Source of the DNA: JASFHF01 sp050123375
Lineage (GTDB): Bacteria; Pseudomonadota; Gammaproteobacteria; UBA12402
DNA: 51,922 nt
Assembly (NCBI GenBank): GCA_050123375.1
Contig: JASFHF010000010.1
Coordinates: forward strand, 1-51,922
Reading direction: 5' to 3'
Positions 1 through 7,975 of the stretch are shown here, piece after piece. Position 1 is the stretch's first letter. Every line of letters begins with the position of its first letter. The translations under genes and the position numbers were made by a program. The notes beneath the pieces are model-generated. The model did not search any database. It was given only the letters and a program-made list of their open reading frames with translations, and was not told the DNA's origin.

Positions 1-829
1 CTTCTTCAGCAAAATTTTCAGCTTTCTTTTCTATGCCTTCACCTAATTCAAAACGCACAAATTTTTCTACTTGAGCATTTTTTTCTTTCAACAATTGGCC
101 CACAGTAATATCAGGATTTTTAACAAACGGCTGGCCTTGTAAACTAATTTCATTTAAATATTTTTTGATTCGACCTTCAACCATTTTCTCAATAATATTA
201 TCTGGTTTGCCAGATTCTAAAGCTTGTGCACGATAAATTTCCCGTTCTTTAGCCAAAATTGCCGAATCAAGTTGCTCCGGAGAAATCACCAAAGGCTTTG
301 CAGCAGCAATATGCATCGCAATATCTTTGGCTAAATCAGCATCATTAATATTTAATGCCACCAATACACCAATTCGTGTACCGTGCAAATACGCTCCAAT
401 CATGCCGCTTGATTGAACAAGGGCAACACGTCGCACATTAATATTTTCACCAATTTTTGCGATTAATTCTTGACGAATCGGTTCAATCGCAGACAACGCC
501 TCAATATCAACAGCCTTTTCTGCCAAAGCTTTATCAGCAACCATATTCACAAAATTTAAAAAGTTTTCATCCCGCGCCACAAAATCAGTTTCAGAATTAA
601 CTTCAAGTATAATTGCTTGTTTGTTATCTGCTGTAATTCGCAATGCAATCACACCTTCAGCCGCAACACGCCCAGCTTTTTTTGCGGCTTTGGCCATGCC
701 TTTAGTACGTAAAATATCGCTGGCTTTTTCCATGTCACCATTAGCTTCGGTTAAAGCTTTTTTACAATCCATCATGCCACAACCAGTAATTTGGCGTAGT
801 TCTTTTACTTGGGATGCTGTAATTGTCAT
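1..829 (-). CDS. tsf: Elongation factor Ts (3' end outside window)
   Basis: EF-Ts is the guanine-nucleotide exchange factor that recycles EF-Tu in the cytoplasm. The first 276 codons are present; the C-terminus runs off the left edge. The N-terminal UBA-like module contains GCGMMDCKKAL (residues 17-27), and the EF-Tu-contacting motif TDFVARDENF is at 81-90, both diagnostic. The start is fixed by an AGAGGA ribosome binding site about 8 nt upstream. It lies directly downstream of rpsB, the usual bacterial rpsB-tsf order, but the 145-bp gap holds a 121-bp palindromic repeat that could affect read-through from rpsB. Confidence 0.97.
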   Translation of the reverse strand, partial: MTITASQVKELRQITGCGMMDCKKALTEANGDMEKASDILRTKGMAKAAKKAGRVAAEGVIALRITADNKQAIILEVNSETDFVARDENFLNFVNMVADKALAEKAVDIEALSAIEPIRQELIAKIGENINVRRVALVQSSGMIGAYLHGTRIGVLVALNINDADLAKDIAMHIAAAKPLVISPEQLDSAILAKEREIYRAQALESGKPDNIIEKMVEGRIKKYLNEISLQGQPFVKNPDITVGQLLKEKNAQVEKFVRFELGEGIEKKAENFAEE

Positions 830-844
830 TTTTTTTCCTCTTTC

Positions 845-965
845 AAGGCTTCCGCGAAAAGCGATCTGCTTTGTTAAAAGCTCGCTCGAAATGCTCATTT
901 ATTTATATAAACTCCGCTTTCTCGCTCGCTTTTGCCGCGCATCTCATCTTTTCGCGTAACCCCTT
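845..965. repeat. Palindromic element, family A, copy 1 (tsf-rpsB spacer)
   Basis: This 121-bp imperfect palindrome has ends that pair around CGCGAAAAG/CTTTTCGCG. Its core contains AATGCTCATTTATTTATATA followed by AACTCCGCTTT. It is nearly identical in its inner ~90 bp to the element inside tsaD (3820-3939), and shares the core with 2004-2147. The terminal arms differ between copies but remain self-complementary, so pairing rather than sequence is preserved. Confidence 0.85.
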
Positions 966-974
966 CTATTTAGT

Positions 975-1979
975 TTATTTAGTTGTTTTTTTTGCCGCAG
1001 TTTTTTTAGCTGCTGGCTTTTCTTTCTCTTCTTTTTTTACCACTGGCTTTTTTGATTTTGGTTTTTCTGCAGCTTCTTTCTTCGGAGACGGTTTTTTTGG
1101 TTTTGGTTTTTCTGACACTTCCTTTTTTGGTACCGAAGTTACAGATTTTGGTTTTTCTACAGCTTCTTTCTTTGGTAATGGCTTCTTCGGTTTTGATTTT
1201 GGCTTTGGTTTTTTCTCTACCACCTCTTCCTCTATTTCACCCTCAGCCACTTCTACAAATTCATCTCCAACTTTACCAGCAGATAGATCAATCCCCATCA
1301 TGGTTTGTGCATGCAAAATGCTATCCGCAATTGCATTAAGATAGAATTCGATTGCACGAGCTGCATCATCATTTCCAGGAATGAGATAATCAATACTTTC
1401 CGGATCATTATTAGTATCAACCACCCCAATTACTGGTATTTTCAATTTATTTGCTTCTTTAATCGCGATATTTTCACAACCTGTATCAATTACAAATAAT
1501 GCATCAGGCAAGCCGCCCATTTGTTTAATCCCACCAAGATTTAGTTCCAATTTATCTTTCTCGCGAGTTAAACGTAAAATTTCTTTTTTGGTCAAATTAC
1601 CAAAAGCTTGCTCTGCAAATTGCTTCTCAAGCGCTTGCAAGCGTTTTATCGAATGACGCACAGTTTTATAGTTAGTTAACATACCGCCAAGCCAACGATG
1701 ATTAACATAAGGCATACGACATCGTTCAGCTACGTCTTTTATCACATCGCGTGCTGCTAATTTTGTACCAACAAATAAAATTTTGCCTTTTTTGGCTGCA
1801 ACTTTACCAATAAAGTTCAAAGCTTCCTGTAATAAAGGTAAAGTTTTATCTAAATTAATAATATGAATTTTATCTCGAGATCCAAAAATATACGGTGCCA
1901 TCTTAGGATTCCAGCAACGGGTTTGATGGCCAAAATGAATACCCGCTTTAAATAAATCGCGCACAGCCAAAGTAGACAT
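975..1979 (-). CDS. rpsB: 30S ribosomal protein S2 with long basic C-terminal tail
   Basis: S2 is a small-subunit ribosomal protein. The core (residues 1 to ~237) carries the family signature around HFGHQTRCWNPKM and PDALFVIDT. A strong GAGGAG ribosome binding site precedes the ATG. At 334 residues it is about 90 longer than the usual ~240. The extra part starts with an acidic stretch and continues as a Lys/Pro/Glu tail of roughly four 15-residue units of the type PKKEAVEKPKSVTSV, ending in AAKK-type runs. The tail is in frame and has no stop, so it appears translated. It is probably disordered; its role is unknown. Divergent from map, upstream of tsf. Confidence 0.97.
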   Translation of the reverse strand: MSTLAVRDLFKAGIHFGHQTRCWNPKMAPYIFGSRDKIHIINLDKTLPLLQEALNFIGKVAAKKGKILFVGTKLAARDVIKDVAERCRMPYVNHRWLGGMLTNYKTVRHSIKRLQALEKQFAEQAFGNLTKKEILRLTREKDKLELNLGGIKQMGGLPDALFVIDTGCENIAIKEANKLKIPVIGVVDTNNDPESIDYLIPGNDDAARAIEFYLNAIADSILHAQTMMGIDLSAGKVGDEFVEVAEGEIEEEVVEKKPKPKSKPKKPLPKKEAVEKPKSVTSVPKKEVSEKPKPKKPSPKKEAAEKPKSKKPVVKKEEKEKPAAKKTAAKKTTK

Positions 1980-2003
1980 ATCTTTCTCTCCTCTTGGGTT
2001 TTA

Positions 2004-2147
2004 AGCACACCTCTAGAAATTGCCTTTTTGCTTCGATTCTTCGTTACACTGTTTTCTCAAATGCTCATTTATTATTTATAAACTGCGCTTTTCGAAAACA
2101 GCGTGCCTCGTCTTGCAAGCAAAAATTCTAATTTCTAGAGGCGCGCT
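2004..2147. repeat. Palindromic element, family A relative (rpsB-map spacer)
   Basis: A 144-bp palindrome ends in perfect 12-bp arms CCTCTAGAAATT/AATTTCTAGAGG. An inner stem TTTTTGCTT/AAGCAAAAA and a central stem CTGTTTTC/GAAAACAG follow. The centre shares AAATGCTCATTTATT and ATAAACT.CGCTTTTCG with the elements at 845-965 and 3820-3939. It fills most of the 300-bp divergent region between rpsB and map and probably lies in the rpsB 5' leader. Confidence 0.8.
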
Positions 2148-2279
2148 ATCTTCCCCATATCTCACCGCCAAACTAACCCTATCGGGCAGCACCCTGACAA
2201 TGCAACAATATGGGTGTTTTCTATTGCTAAATACAACAAAGACTTATACCATACTTTAATTTATAGGACAATGCCAATT

Positions 2280-3032
2280 ATGACCATAATTATTAAAACA
2301 ACTGAAGAAATCGAAAAAATCCGCATTGCTTCAAAACTAGCTGCAGAAGTTCTTGTAATGATTGAACCTCACATCAAGCCTGATATTACCACTGAAGAAC
2401 TAGACAGGATTTGTCATGATTATATCGTTGATGTGCAAAAAGCAATTCCAGCCCCGCTCGGTTATCGCGGCTATCCTAAAAGTATCTGCACCTCAGTCAA
2501 CCATCAAGTTTGTCATGGTATTCCTGGACCTAAGAAATTGAAAAATGGAGACATTATTAATGTCGACATCACCGTAATTAAAGATGGATACCACGGCGAC
2601 ACCAGTAAAATGTTTTTTGTTGGCCAACCATCAATTCTTGCAAAACGATTGGTTGAAACAACCAAAGAATGCTTAATGCTTGGTATAGGAGTGGTCAAAC
2701 CCGGCGCCCATTTCGGCGATATTGGCGCGGTAATCCAGGAACACGCAGAAAAAAATCACTTTTCGGTAGTCCGTGAATATTGCGGTCACGGTATTGGCAA
2801 AGGCTTTCATGAAGAACCTAGTGTACTGCACTACGGCACCAAAGGATCCGGAGAAATGATACAAGCTGGTATGGTTTTCACCATTGAACCAATGATCAAC
2901 GCCGGCAAACGGCATACCAAACTATTATCCAATAACTGGACTGCAGTAACCAAAGATCATAGCCTCTCAGCCCAATGGGAACACACCATTTTAGTTACTC
3001 AAAGCGGCCATGAGATTTTGACAGAAACTTAA
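2280..3032 (+). CDS. map: Methionine aminopeptidase type I
   Basis: Removes the N-terminal Met from nascent proteins. The 250-residue product has the full pita-bread metallopeptidase set: VCHGIPG (substrate His), metal ligands in VDITVIKDGYHGD, CGHGIG, TIEPMIN and the final Glu in WEHTILVT. The ATG at 2280 is chosen because MTIIIKTTEEIEK aligns with the usual family start and an AGGA lies 11 nt upstream. An in-frame ATG at 2271 is possible. It is divergent from rpsB, as in many gammaproteobacteria, and its stop overlaps the tsaD stop by 4 bp (convergent). Confidence 0.97.
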   Translation: MTIIIKTTEEIEKIRIASKLAAEVLVMIEPHIKPDITTEELDRICHDYIVDVQKAIPAPLGYRGYPKSICTSVNHQVCHGIPGPKKLKNGDIINVDITVIKDGYHGDTSKMFFVGQPSILAKRLVETTKECLMLGIGVVKPGAHFGDIGAVIQEHAEKNHFSVVREYCGHGIGKGFHEEPSVLHYGTKGSGEMIQAGMVFTIEPMINAGKRHTKLLSNNWTAVTKDHSLSAQWEHTILVTQSGHEILTET

Positions 3033-4150
3033 AGCGGCATCCTGGCCTGCGCTAAAATTTCCATGCCATCACGCTCACCGTTTAATAAATGCAAACAACC
3101 AGCATAAGCTATCATCGCAGCATTATCAGTACAAAATGCAAAACGAGGATAAAAAACTTCTGCGTGATATTTTTTTGCCATTTGTTTTAACTTCTGGCGC
3201 AACAATAAATTAGCGCTGACACCGCCGGCAATAACCAACCTGGATAAATTAGTTTGTTCTAATGCACGACGACATTTAATTACAATTGTATCAACCACCG
3301 CTTCTTGAAATGCACACGCAATATCCGCTTTAGTTTGTGGATCATCTCCTTCGGCATGAAACGTATTAGCAGTAAAAGTTTTTAAACCGCTAAAGCTAAA
3401 ATCCAATCCTGGCCGATCTGTCATCGGTCGAGGAAAATGAAAACGCTTGGAATTTCCCTGCTCAGCTAAGTTTGCCAATGCCGGACCACCAGGATACGGC
3501 AAACCCAATAATTTCGCTGCCTTATCAAATGCTTCCCCTGCTGCATCATCTAAAGTTTCACCCAGCAAACTATATTGTCCAAATCCATTAACCTCTACCA
3601 ACATAGAATGCCCGCCAGAAACCAATAATGCCACAAACGGAAATTCCGGTTGGTGTTCTTCTAACATCGGCGCCAGCAAATGCGCTTCCATATGATGCAC
3701 TGCAATCGTTGGAATATTTAACGCAAACCCTAAACTTTTTCCTACTGCTGCACCAACTAACAATGCGCCAATTAATCCAGGTGTTGATGTATATGCAATT
3801 CCATCAATTTGACTTTTACAGGACTTAAGTGAAAAGCGATCTGCTTTGTTAAAAGCTCGCTCAAAATGCTCATTTATTTCAATAAACTCCGCTTTTTCGC
3901 TCGCTTTTGCCTCGCATCTCATCTTTTCACTTAAGCCCTGCTCAACTAAATTCGCATCATATAGAACCTTATCAATTAAGGGTAAAAGTTTACGAATATG
4001 ATCGCGCGAAGCCAACTCCGGCACCACCCCGCCATACTTTTCATGAATTGGAATTTGACTATAAATTACATTGGAAGCCAAACCTTGCTCAGAATCATAA
4101 ATCGCAGCTCCGGTTTCATCGCACGATGTTTCAATACCAAGCACCCTCAT
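3029..4150 (-). CDS. tsaD: tRNA N6-threonylcarbamoyladenosine transferase TsaD, with 40-residue palindromic insert
   Basis: TsaD transfers the threonylcarbamoyl group to A37 of ANN-decoding tRNAs and is normally essential. It is clear from VLGIETSCDETGAA at the N-terminus, the metal-binding HHMEAHLLAP, GGHSML, GGVSANLLLR and FCTDNAAMIAYAG. Its 373 residues exceed the usual ~335-340. The excess is residues about 71-110, encoded exactly by a 120-bp palindromic element; normal TsaD sequence resumes at IDGIAYTSTPGLIGALLVG. The insert falls between the helix after LLPLIDKVL and the ATP-site strand, where a surface loop is plausible. The start overlaps the upstream glycosylase gene by 4 bp, suggesting coupled translation. 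Confidence 0.96.
   Translation of the reverse strand: MRVLGIETSCDETGAAIYDSEQGLASNVIYSQIPIHEKYGGVVPELASRDHIRKLLPLIDKVLYDANLVEQGLSEKMRCEAKASEKAEFIEINEHFERAFNKADRFSLKSCKSQIDGIAYTSTPGLIGALLVGAAVGKSLGFALNIPTIAVHHMEAHLLAPMLEEHQPEFPFVALLVSGGHSMLVEVNGFGQYSLLGETLDDAAGEAFDKAAKLLGLPYPGGPALANLAEQGNSKRFHFPRPMTDRPGLDFSFSGLKTFTANTFHAEGDDPQTKADIACAFQEAVVDTIVIKCRRALEQTNLSRLVIAGGVSANLLLRQKLKQMAKKYHAEVFYPRFAFCTDNAAMIAYAGCLHLLNGERDGMEILAQARMPL
3820..3939. repeat. Palindromic element, family A, copy inside tsaD
   Basis: The 120-bp (40-codon) element ends in arms AGGACTTAAGTGAAAAG/CTTTTCACTTAAGCCCT (one mismatch). The inner part is nearly identical to 845-965: AAAAGCGATCTGCTTTG at the left, then the AAATGCTCATTTATT core, then CTCGCTTTTGC. 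Its length keeps tsaD in frame, and no stop occurs in the tsaD frame. Confidence 0.9.
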
Positions 4151-4782
4151 GAGCCTAACGATTCCTTAACCCGCAAAAAATCCTGATACGATTTTGCTTT
4201 CCCGCGCGGCGAACGCAATAAATACGCTGGATGATAAGTTGCAATTACCGGAATACCTTCATACTCAAAAACTTTACCACGCAATCTGCCCATTGACTCA
4301 TCAGTATTTAACAAAAACTGCGCGGCAATTCTTCCTACGGTTACAATCAGCTTTGGCTTAATCAGCTCGATTTGTTTTTTCAAATATGGTGTACATAATC
4401 CCACTTCACGCGGCAAAGGATCACGATTATTCGGCGGCCGACACTTTAAAATATTAGCAATATAAATATCTTTGCGATCCAAACCAATCGCATGCAGCAT
4501 CGCATTCAACAGCATACCTGCACGACCCACAAACGGCTCGCCTTGTCTATCTTCATTTGCCCCAGGAGCTTCACCAATCACCAACAAATCAGCCCGCTGA
4601 TTACCCGCACCAAACACCGTTTGAGTGCGGGTTTTCTCCAAACCACACAAAGCACATTTTTTTACCTGCTCCTGCAACTCACGCCACACATCATCATTCG
4701 TAGAAACCGTGTTCTCCATAGTATTACGCTCCTGCCACACCTCAACTCCCATCGCCTGTAAATATTGTTGATTAAGATTCAT
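4147..4782 (-). CDS. Uracil-DNA glycosylase, family 4 type (4Fe-4S)
   Basis: Predicted to excise uracil from DNA as the first step of base excision repair. Iron-sulfur ligands appear as CALC, then Cys in KCRPPNNRDP and LCTPYL. Active-site motifs are GEAPGANEDRQGEPFVGRAG and HPAYLLR. The 211-residue length fits. The N-terminal QYLQAMGVEVWQ segment is a common opening in proteobacterial homologues, which supports the ATG at 4782 although no good ribosome binding site precedes it. An internal ATG at 4719 has AGGAG 9 nt upstream and could also be used. Overlaps tsaD by 4 bp; divergent from argS. Confidence 0.93.
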   Translation of the reverse strand: MNLNQQYLQAMGVEVWQERNTMENTVSTNDDVWRELQEQVKKCALCGLEKTRTQTVFGAGNQRADLLVIGEAPGANEDRQGEPFVGRAGMLLNAMLHAIGLDRKDIYIANILKCRPPNNRDPLPREVGLCTPYLKKQIELIKPKLIVTVGRIAAQFLLNTDESMGRLRGKVFEYEGIPVIATYHPAYLLRSPRGKAKSYQDFLRVKESLGS

Positions 4783-4810
4783 AATAATTAATTTGATTTG
4801 CAGTAATTAT

Positions 4811-4902
4811 GGGTTGTCTTTTTCAGACAATGCGAGACCAGGGATGGTCGAGCCTTAGCGCTACAGGGACGTACTCGAGCGTGTCTGAACAAAGACAACC
4901 CC
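4811..4902. repeat. Palindromic element, family B (udg-argS spacer)
   Basis: Arms GGGTTGTCTTT.TTCAGACA and TGTCTGAACAAAGACAACCC pair over about 19 bp. The loop carries two imperfect copies of an ~18-nt unit, ACCAGGGATGGTCGAGC and TACAGGGACGTACTCGAGC. It occupies the centre of the divergent intergenic region. Similar CAGGGA-containing palindromes are common in gammaproteobacterial intergenic regions (from memory, not searched). Confidence 0.7.
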
Positions 4903-4956
4903 TACTTGCTGCAAACACTTTTCTCCACACAATTATTGAGAAATAATATTTTCCAC

Positions 4957-4984
4957 TTGCATCAAAATATATACAAGCGATAAT
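4957..4984 (+). promoter_or_regulatory. Predicted argS promoter, likely leaderless transcript
   Basis: TTGCAT (4957-4962), a 16-bp spacer and GATAAT (4979-4984) form a plausible sigma-70 promoter. Only 7 nt separate the -10 box from the argS ATG, and no Shine-Dalgarno sequence is present, so transcription would start at or next to the start codon. Confidence 0.5.
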
Positions 4985-4991
4985 ACATCAA

Positions 4992-6752
4992 ATGAAACAA
5001 CATCTACAACAATTAATCACCGACGCAATCAAACAACTGCAAACAGATAACCAACTACCTGCAAATTTACCGCTTAACATCCAAATTCAACGCACACGTG
5101 ACACAAAACACGGTGATTACGCCTGCAATATCGCCTTGATACTGGCAAAATCAACCAAAATGCCACCAACAAAATTGGCTGAACTTATTGTCAAACAACT
5201 CCCAATCTCGCCACAAGTCATTAAAACAACTATAGCTGGGCCAGGATTTATCAATTTTTTCATTGATGAATCCGCCCAACAAAGCATAATTGCACAAATT
5301 TTGAATGAAAAGGCGCGGTTCGGCGCAGTTAACATTGGCCAAGGACAAAAAGTACACATTGAATATGTATCCGCTAATCCAACCGGCCCGCTGCACGTCG
5401 GTCACGGCAGAGGCGCAGCATATGGTTCTTCAGTAGCCAATATTTTGTCCTTTACTGGGTATGAAGTGCATCGCGAATATTACGTAAATGATGCCGGCCG
5501 ACAAATGGACATTTTATGCATCAGCGTTTGGCTGAGATATTTAGAAGCTTGTGGTGAAAAAATTTTTTTCCCGCTCAAAGGCTATCAAGGACATTATGTT
5601 AGAGATCTTGCCCGTGAACTAAAACATCAATATGGCGATAAATTTCAAAAACAAACTAAAATTATTTTTGAAGGAATTCCTACAGAAAGTAAAAATGATA
5701 AAGCATCACAAGAACAGCGTGTTGATGCAATTGTAGCTCGCGCAAAAAAACTATTAGATGAAAATTACGAAATAGTTTTCCAATTTGGTAAAAACCGGAT
5801 TCTAGATGAAATTCGGGATGATTTAGCAGAATTTGATGTAATTTTTGATAATTGGTTTTCCGAACAAAGTTTAGTGCAAAATAAATCCATTGATCAAAGT
5901 TTAACGGTTTTACAACAAAATGGTTATACTTTTGAAAAAAACGGCGCCTTGTGGTTTAATTCAATCAAATTCGGTGACGAAAAAGATCGCGTGTTAGTAC
6001 GTAATAATGGACAAACAACCTATTTCGCTTCGGATGTCGCATATCACTGGAACAAACTTGATCGCGGTTACCAAATTATCATTGATGTACTTGGCGCAGA
6101 TCATCACGGTTACGTTCCACGTATTCGTGCATCAATGCAGGCTCTTAAACTAAATTACACAGCATTTAATATTCCTTTAGTGCAATTTGCGGTTTTATAT
6201 AGACATGGAAAAAAAGTGCAAATGTCTACCAGAAGCGGTGAATTTGTAACTTTACGTCAATTACGTGATGAAGTAGGCAATGATGCCGCCAGATTTTTTT
6301 ATGTGATGCGTAGAGCTGAACAACATATGGATTTTGATTTAGACTTAGCTAAATCCCGCACGAACGAAAATCCGGTATATTATATTCAATATGCACATGC
6401 GCGTATTTGCAGCGTATTTCGACAATTAACCGATAAAGATTTAACTTTTGAAGAAAATATAGGATTACAAAACCTTAATATTCTGGATGCTGCGCAAGAA
6501 AAATCGCTATGCACTATTTTAAACCGCTATCCTGAAACAATTACTAGAGCCGCAGAAAAACTAGAACCACATTTAATTGCAAATTATTTACGTGAACTCG
6601 CCAACGCATTCCATATATATTATAATGCGCAACAATTTATTGTTAACGATACCAAACTGCGTAACGCACGATTATGCTTGATTTCTGCTACGAAACAAGT
6701 TTTAATTATTGGTTTAAACTTGCTGGGAGTTTCAGCACCCGAACAAATGTAA
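4992..6752 (+). CDS. argS: Arginyl-tRNA synthetase
   Basis: Charges tRNA-Arg with arginine in the cytoplasm. The 586-residue length is typical of class I ArgRS. Visible features are the N-terminal tRNA-recognition domain (residues 1 to ~110), the HIGH-type motif SANPTGPLHVGHGR, the degenerate KMSKS-like region VQMSTRSGEFVTLRQL, and the helical anticodon-binding domain ending in LLGVSAPEQM. The stop is followed after one base by the SPOR-protein ATG, so the two are almost certainly co-transcribed. Confidence 0.97.
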   Translation: MKQHLQQLITDAIKQLQTDNQLPANLPLNIQIQRTRDTKHGDYACNIALILAKSTKMPPTKLAELIVKQLPISPQVIKTTIAGPGFINFFIDESAQQSIIAQILNEKARFGAVNIGQGQKVHIEYVSANPTGPLHVGHGRGAAYGSSVANILSFTGYEVHREYYVNDAGRQMDILCISVWLRYLEACGEKIFFPLKGYQGHYVRDLARELKHQYGDKFQKQTKIIFEGIPTESKNDKASQEQRVDAIVARAKKLLDENYEIVFQFGKNRILDEIRDDLAEFDVIFDNWFSEQSLVQNKSIDQSLTVLQQNGYTFEKNGALWFNSIKFGDEKDRVLVRNNGQTTYFASDVAYHWNKLDRGYQIIIDVLGADHHGYVPRIRASMQALKLNYTAFNIPLVQFAVLYRHGKKVQMSTRSGEFVTLRQLRDEVGNDAARFFYVMRRAEQHMDFDLDLAKSRTNENPVYYIQYAHARICSVFRQLTDKDLTFEENIGLQNLNILDAAQEKSLCTILNRYPETITRAAEKLEPHLIANYLRELANAFHIYYNAQQFIVNDTKLRNARLCLISATKQVLIIGLNLLGVSAPEQM

Positions 6753-6753
6753 T

Positions 6754-7365
6754 ATGCCAAAAGACTACATACATCGCAGCAGAACTAATACTAAAAAGCG
6801 CGCTAAAAAACGCCCTATTTGGAAAAAAATACTGTTATTAATTATTATCCTCTGCGTCATCGGCAGTGGTTCTTTTTACTTATTAAGAAAAACGCACTTT
6901 CACCAAATATATTCTATAATGCATAATCCTAAAACCGGAGCTATCGTTGCTGAAGCCAAACCAGTAACATTTACTACCGATAATAACAAAACACAAATTC
7001 AATCTGCTACAATTGCAAACAAAGCAGCTCCTCCTCCACAAAATATAAAATTTGACTTTTATCAAATGCTGCCGAAAATGCGGGTAACTATTGATAACTC
7101 TACAACCGCCAACAATACTTCAGATCATAGCCAATACATATTACAGCTTGCTTCTTTTGCCAACCAGGATGAAGCAGCTGATTTTCAAACAAACATTAAA
7201 AACCTTGGTTTTCACAGCAAATTACAAGCCGTACAACAAGCAAATTTGATACGTTACCGTGTTCAAATTGGCCCATTCAAAAATCAGCAAGATGCCGAAG
7301 ATATGCGCGATAATTTACAAAAACAAAATATAGATTGTATTATAATTAAGATAAATAATATGTAA
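6754..7365 (+). CDS. SPOR-domain membrane protein, FtsN-like
   Basis: SPOR domains bind denuded septal peptidoglycan. FtsN, the archetype, activates divisome synthesis. This 203-residue protein has a short basic cytoplasmic N-terminus, one membrane helix at about residues 24-44, a variable periplasmic linker, and a C-terminal SPOR domain (about 125-203) with QLASFANQDEAADF and YRVQIGPFKNQQDAE. The position between argS and hslVU matches the ftsN/SPOR slot next to hslVU in gammaproteobacteria. Orthology to FtsN is inferred from architecture and context because the linker is poorly conserved. Confidence 0.85.
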   Translation: MPKDYIHRSRTNTKKRAKKRPIWKKILLLIIILCVIGSGSFYLLRKTHFHQIYSIMHNPKTGAIVAEAKPVTFTTDNNKTQIQSATIANKAAPPPQNIKFDFYQMLPKMRVTIDNSTTANNTSDHSQYILQLASFANQDEAADFQTNIKNLGFHSKLQAVQQANLIRYRVQIGPFKNQQDAEDMRDNLQKQNIDCIIIKINNM

Positions 7366-7430
7366 TCCTTGAAAAATTATCAAATCACCCTAATATTTAC
7401 CGAAGTAATATCTTTACAGGAGACACTACA

Positions 7431-7964
7431 TTGGACCAATATCGAGGAACAACTGTTTTATCAGTACGCCGTAACGGCAAAGTAGTCATCGGCGGTGACG
7501 GCCAAGTCACCATGGGTAATACCATTATGAAAGGCAATGCCCGCAAAATTCGCCGCCTTTTCAACGATAAAGTTATTGCCGGATTTGCCGGAGGTACTGC
7601 TGATGCCTTTACTTTATTTGAATTATTTGAAAAAAAATTAGAAATGCATCACGGACAACTTACCCGAGCTGCAGTTGAACTAGCCAAAGACTGGCGCACT
7701 GATCGCATGTTGCGCCGCCTGGAAGCTTTATTAGCTGTCGCTGATAAAAAAACATCTTTAATTATTTCAGGTAATGGCGATGTAATCGAGCCAGAAAATA
7801 ATTTGATTGCTATCGGCTCCGGCGGACCTTATGCACAATCTGCTGCTCGCGCGTTACTAAATAATACCAAACTCAGCGCTCGTGACATTGTAGAAAAAAG
7901 CCTAAAAATCGCCGGCGATGTTTGTATTTACACTAACCACCATTTAACTATCGAAGAACTATAA
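7431..7964 (+). CDS. hslV: ATP-dependent protease subunit HslV (TTG start)
   Basis: HslV is the threonine-peptidase chamber of the HslUV (ClpYQ) protease. The product begins MDQYRGTTVLSVRRNGK; the Thr directly after Gly is the catalytic residue exposed after propeptide removal. GGDGQVTMG and GFAGGTADAFTLFE are family signatures. The 177-residue length is normal. The start is TTG at 7431, supported by AGGAG about 9 nt upstream; the propeptide and Thr-1 position exclude a later start. HslU follows 11 bp downstream. Confidence 0.96.
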   Translation: MDQYRGTTVLSVRRNGKVVIGGDGQVTMGNTIMKGNARKIRRLFNDKVIAGFAGGTADAFTLFELFEKKLEMHHGQLTRAAVELAKDWRTDRMLRRLEALLAVADKKTSLIISGNGDVIEPENNLIAIGSGGPYAQSAARALLNNTKLSARDIVEKSLKIAGDVCIYTNHHLTIEEL

Positions 7965-7975
7965 AGAGAAAAATT

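Noticed and set aside
823..1344. 173-codon plus-strand ORF rich in Phe/Gly/Ser
   Set aside because: It is the antisense of the repetitive Lys-rich tail of rpsB; its composition mirrors that tail.
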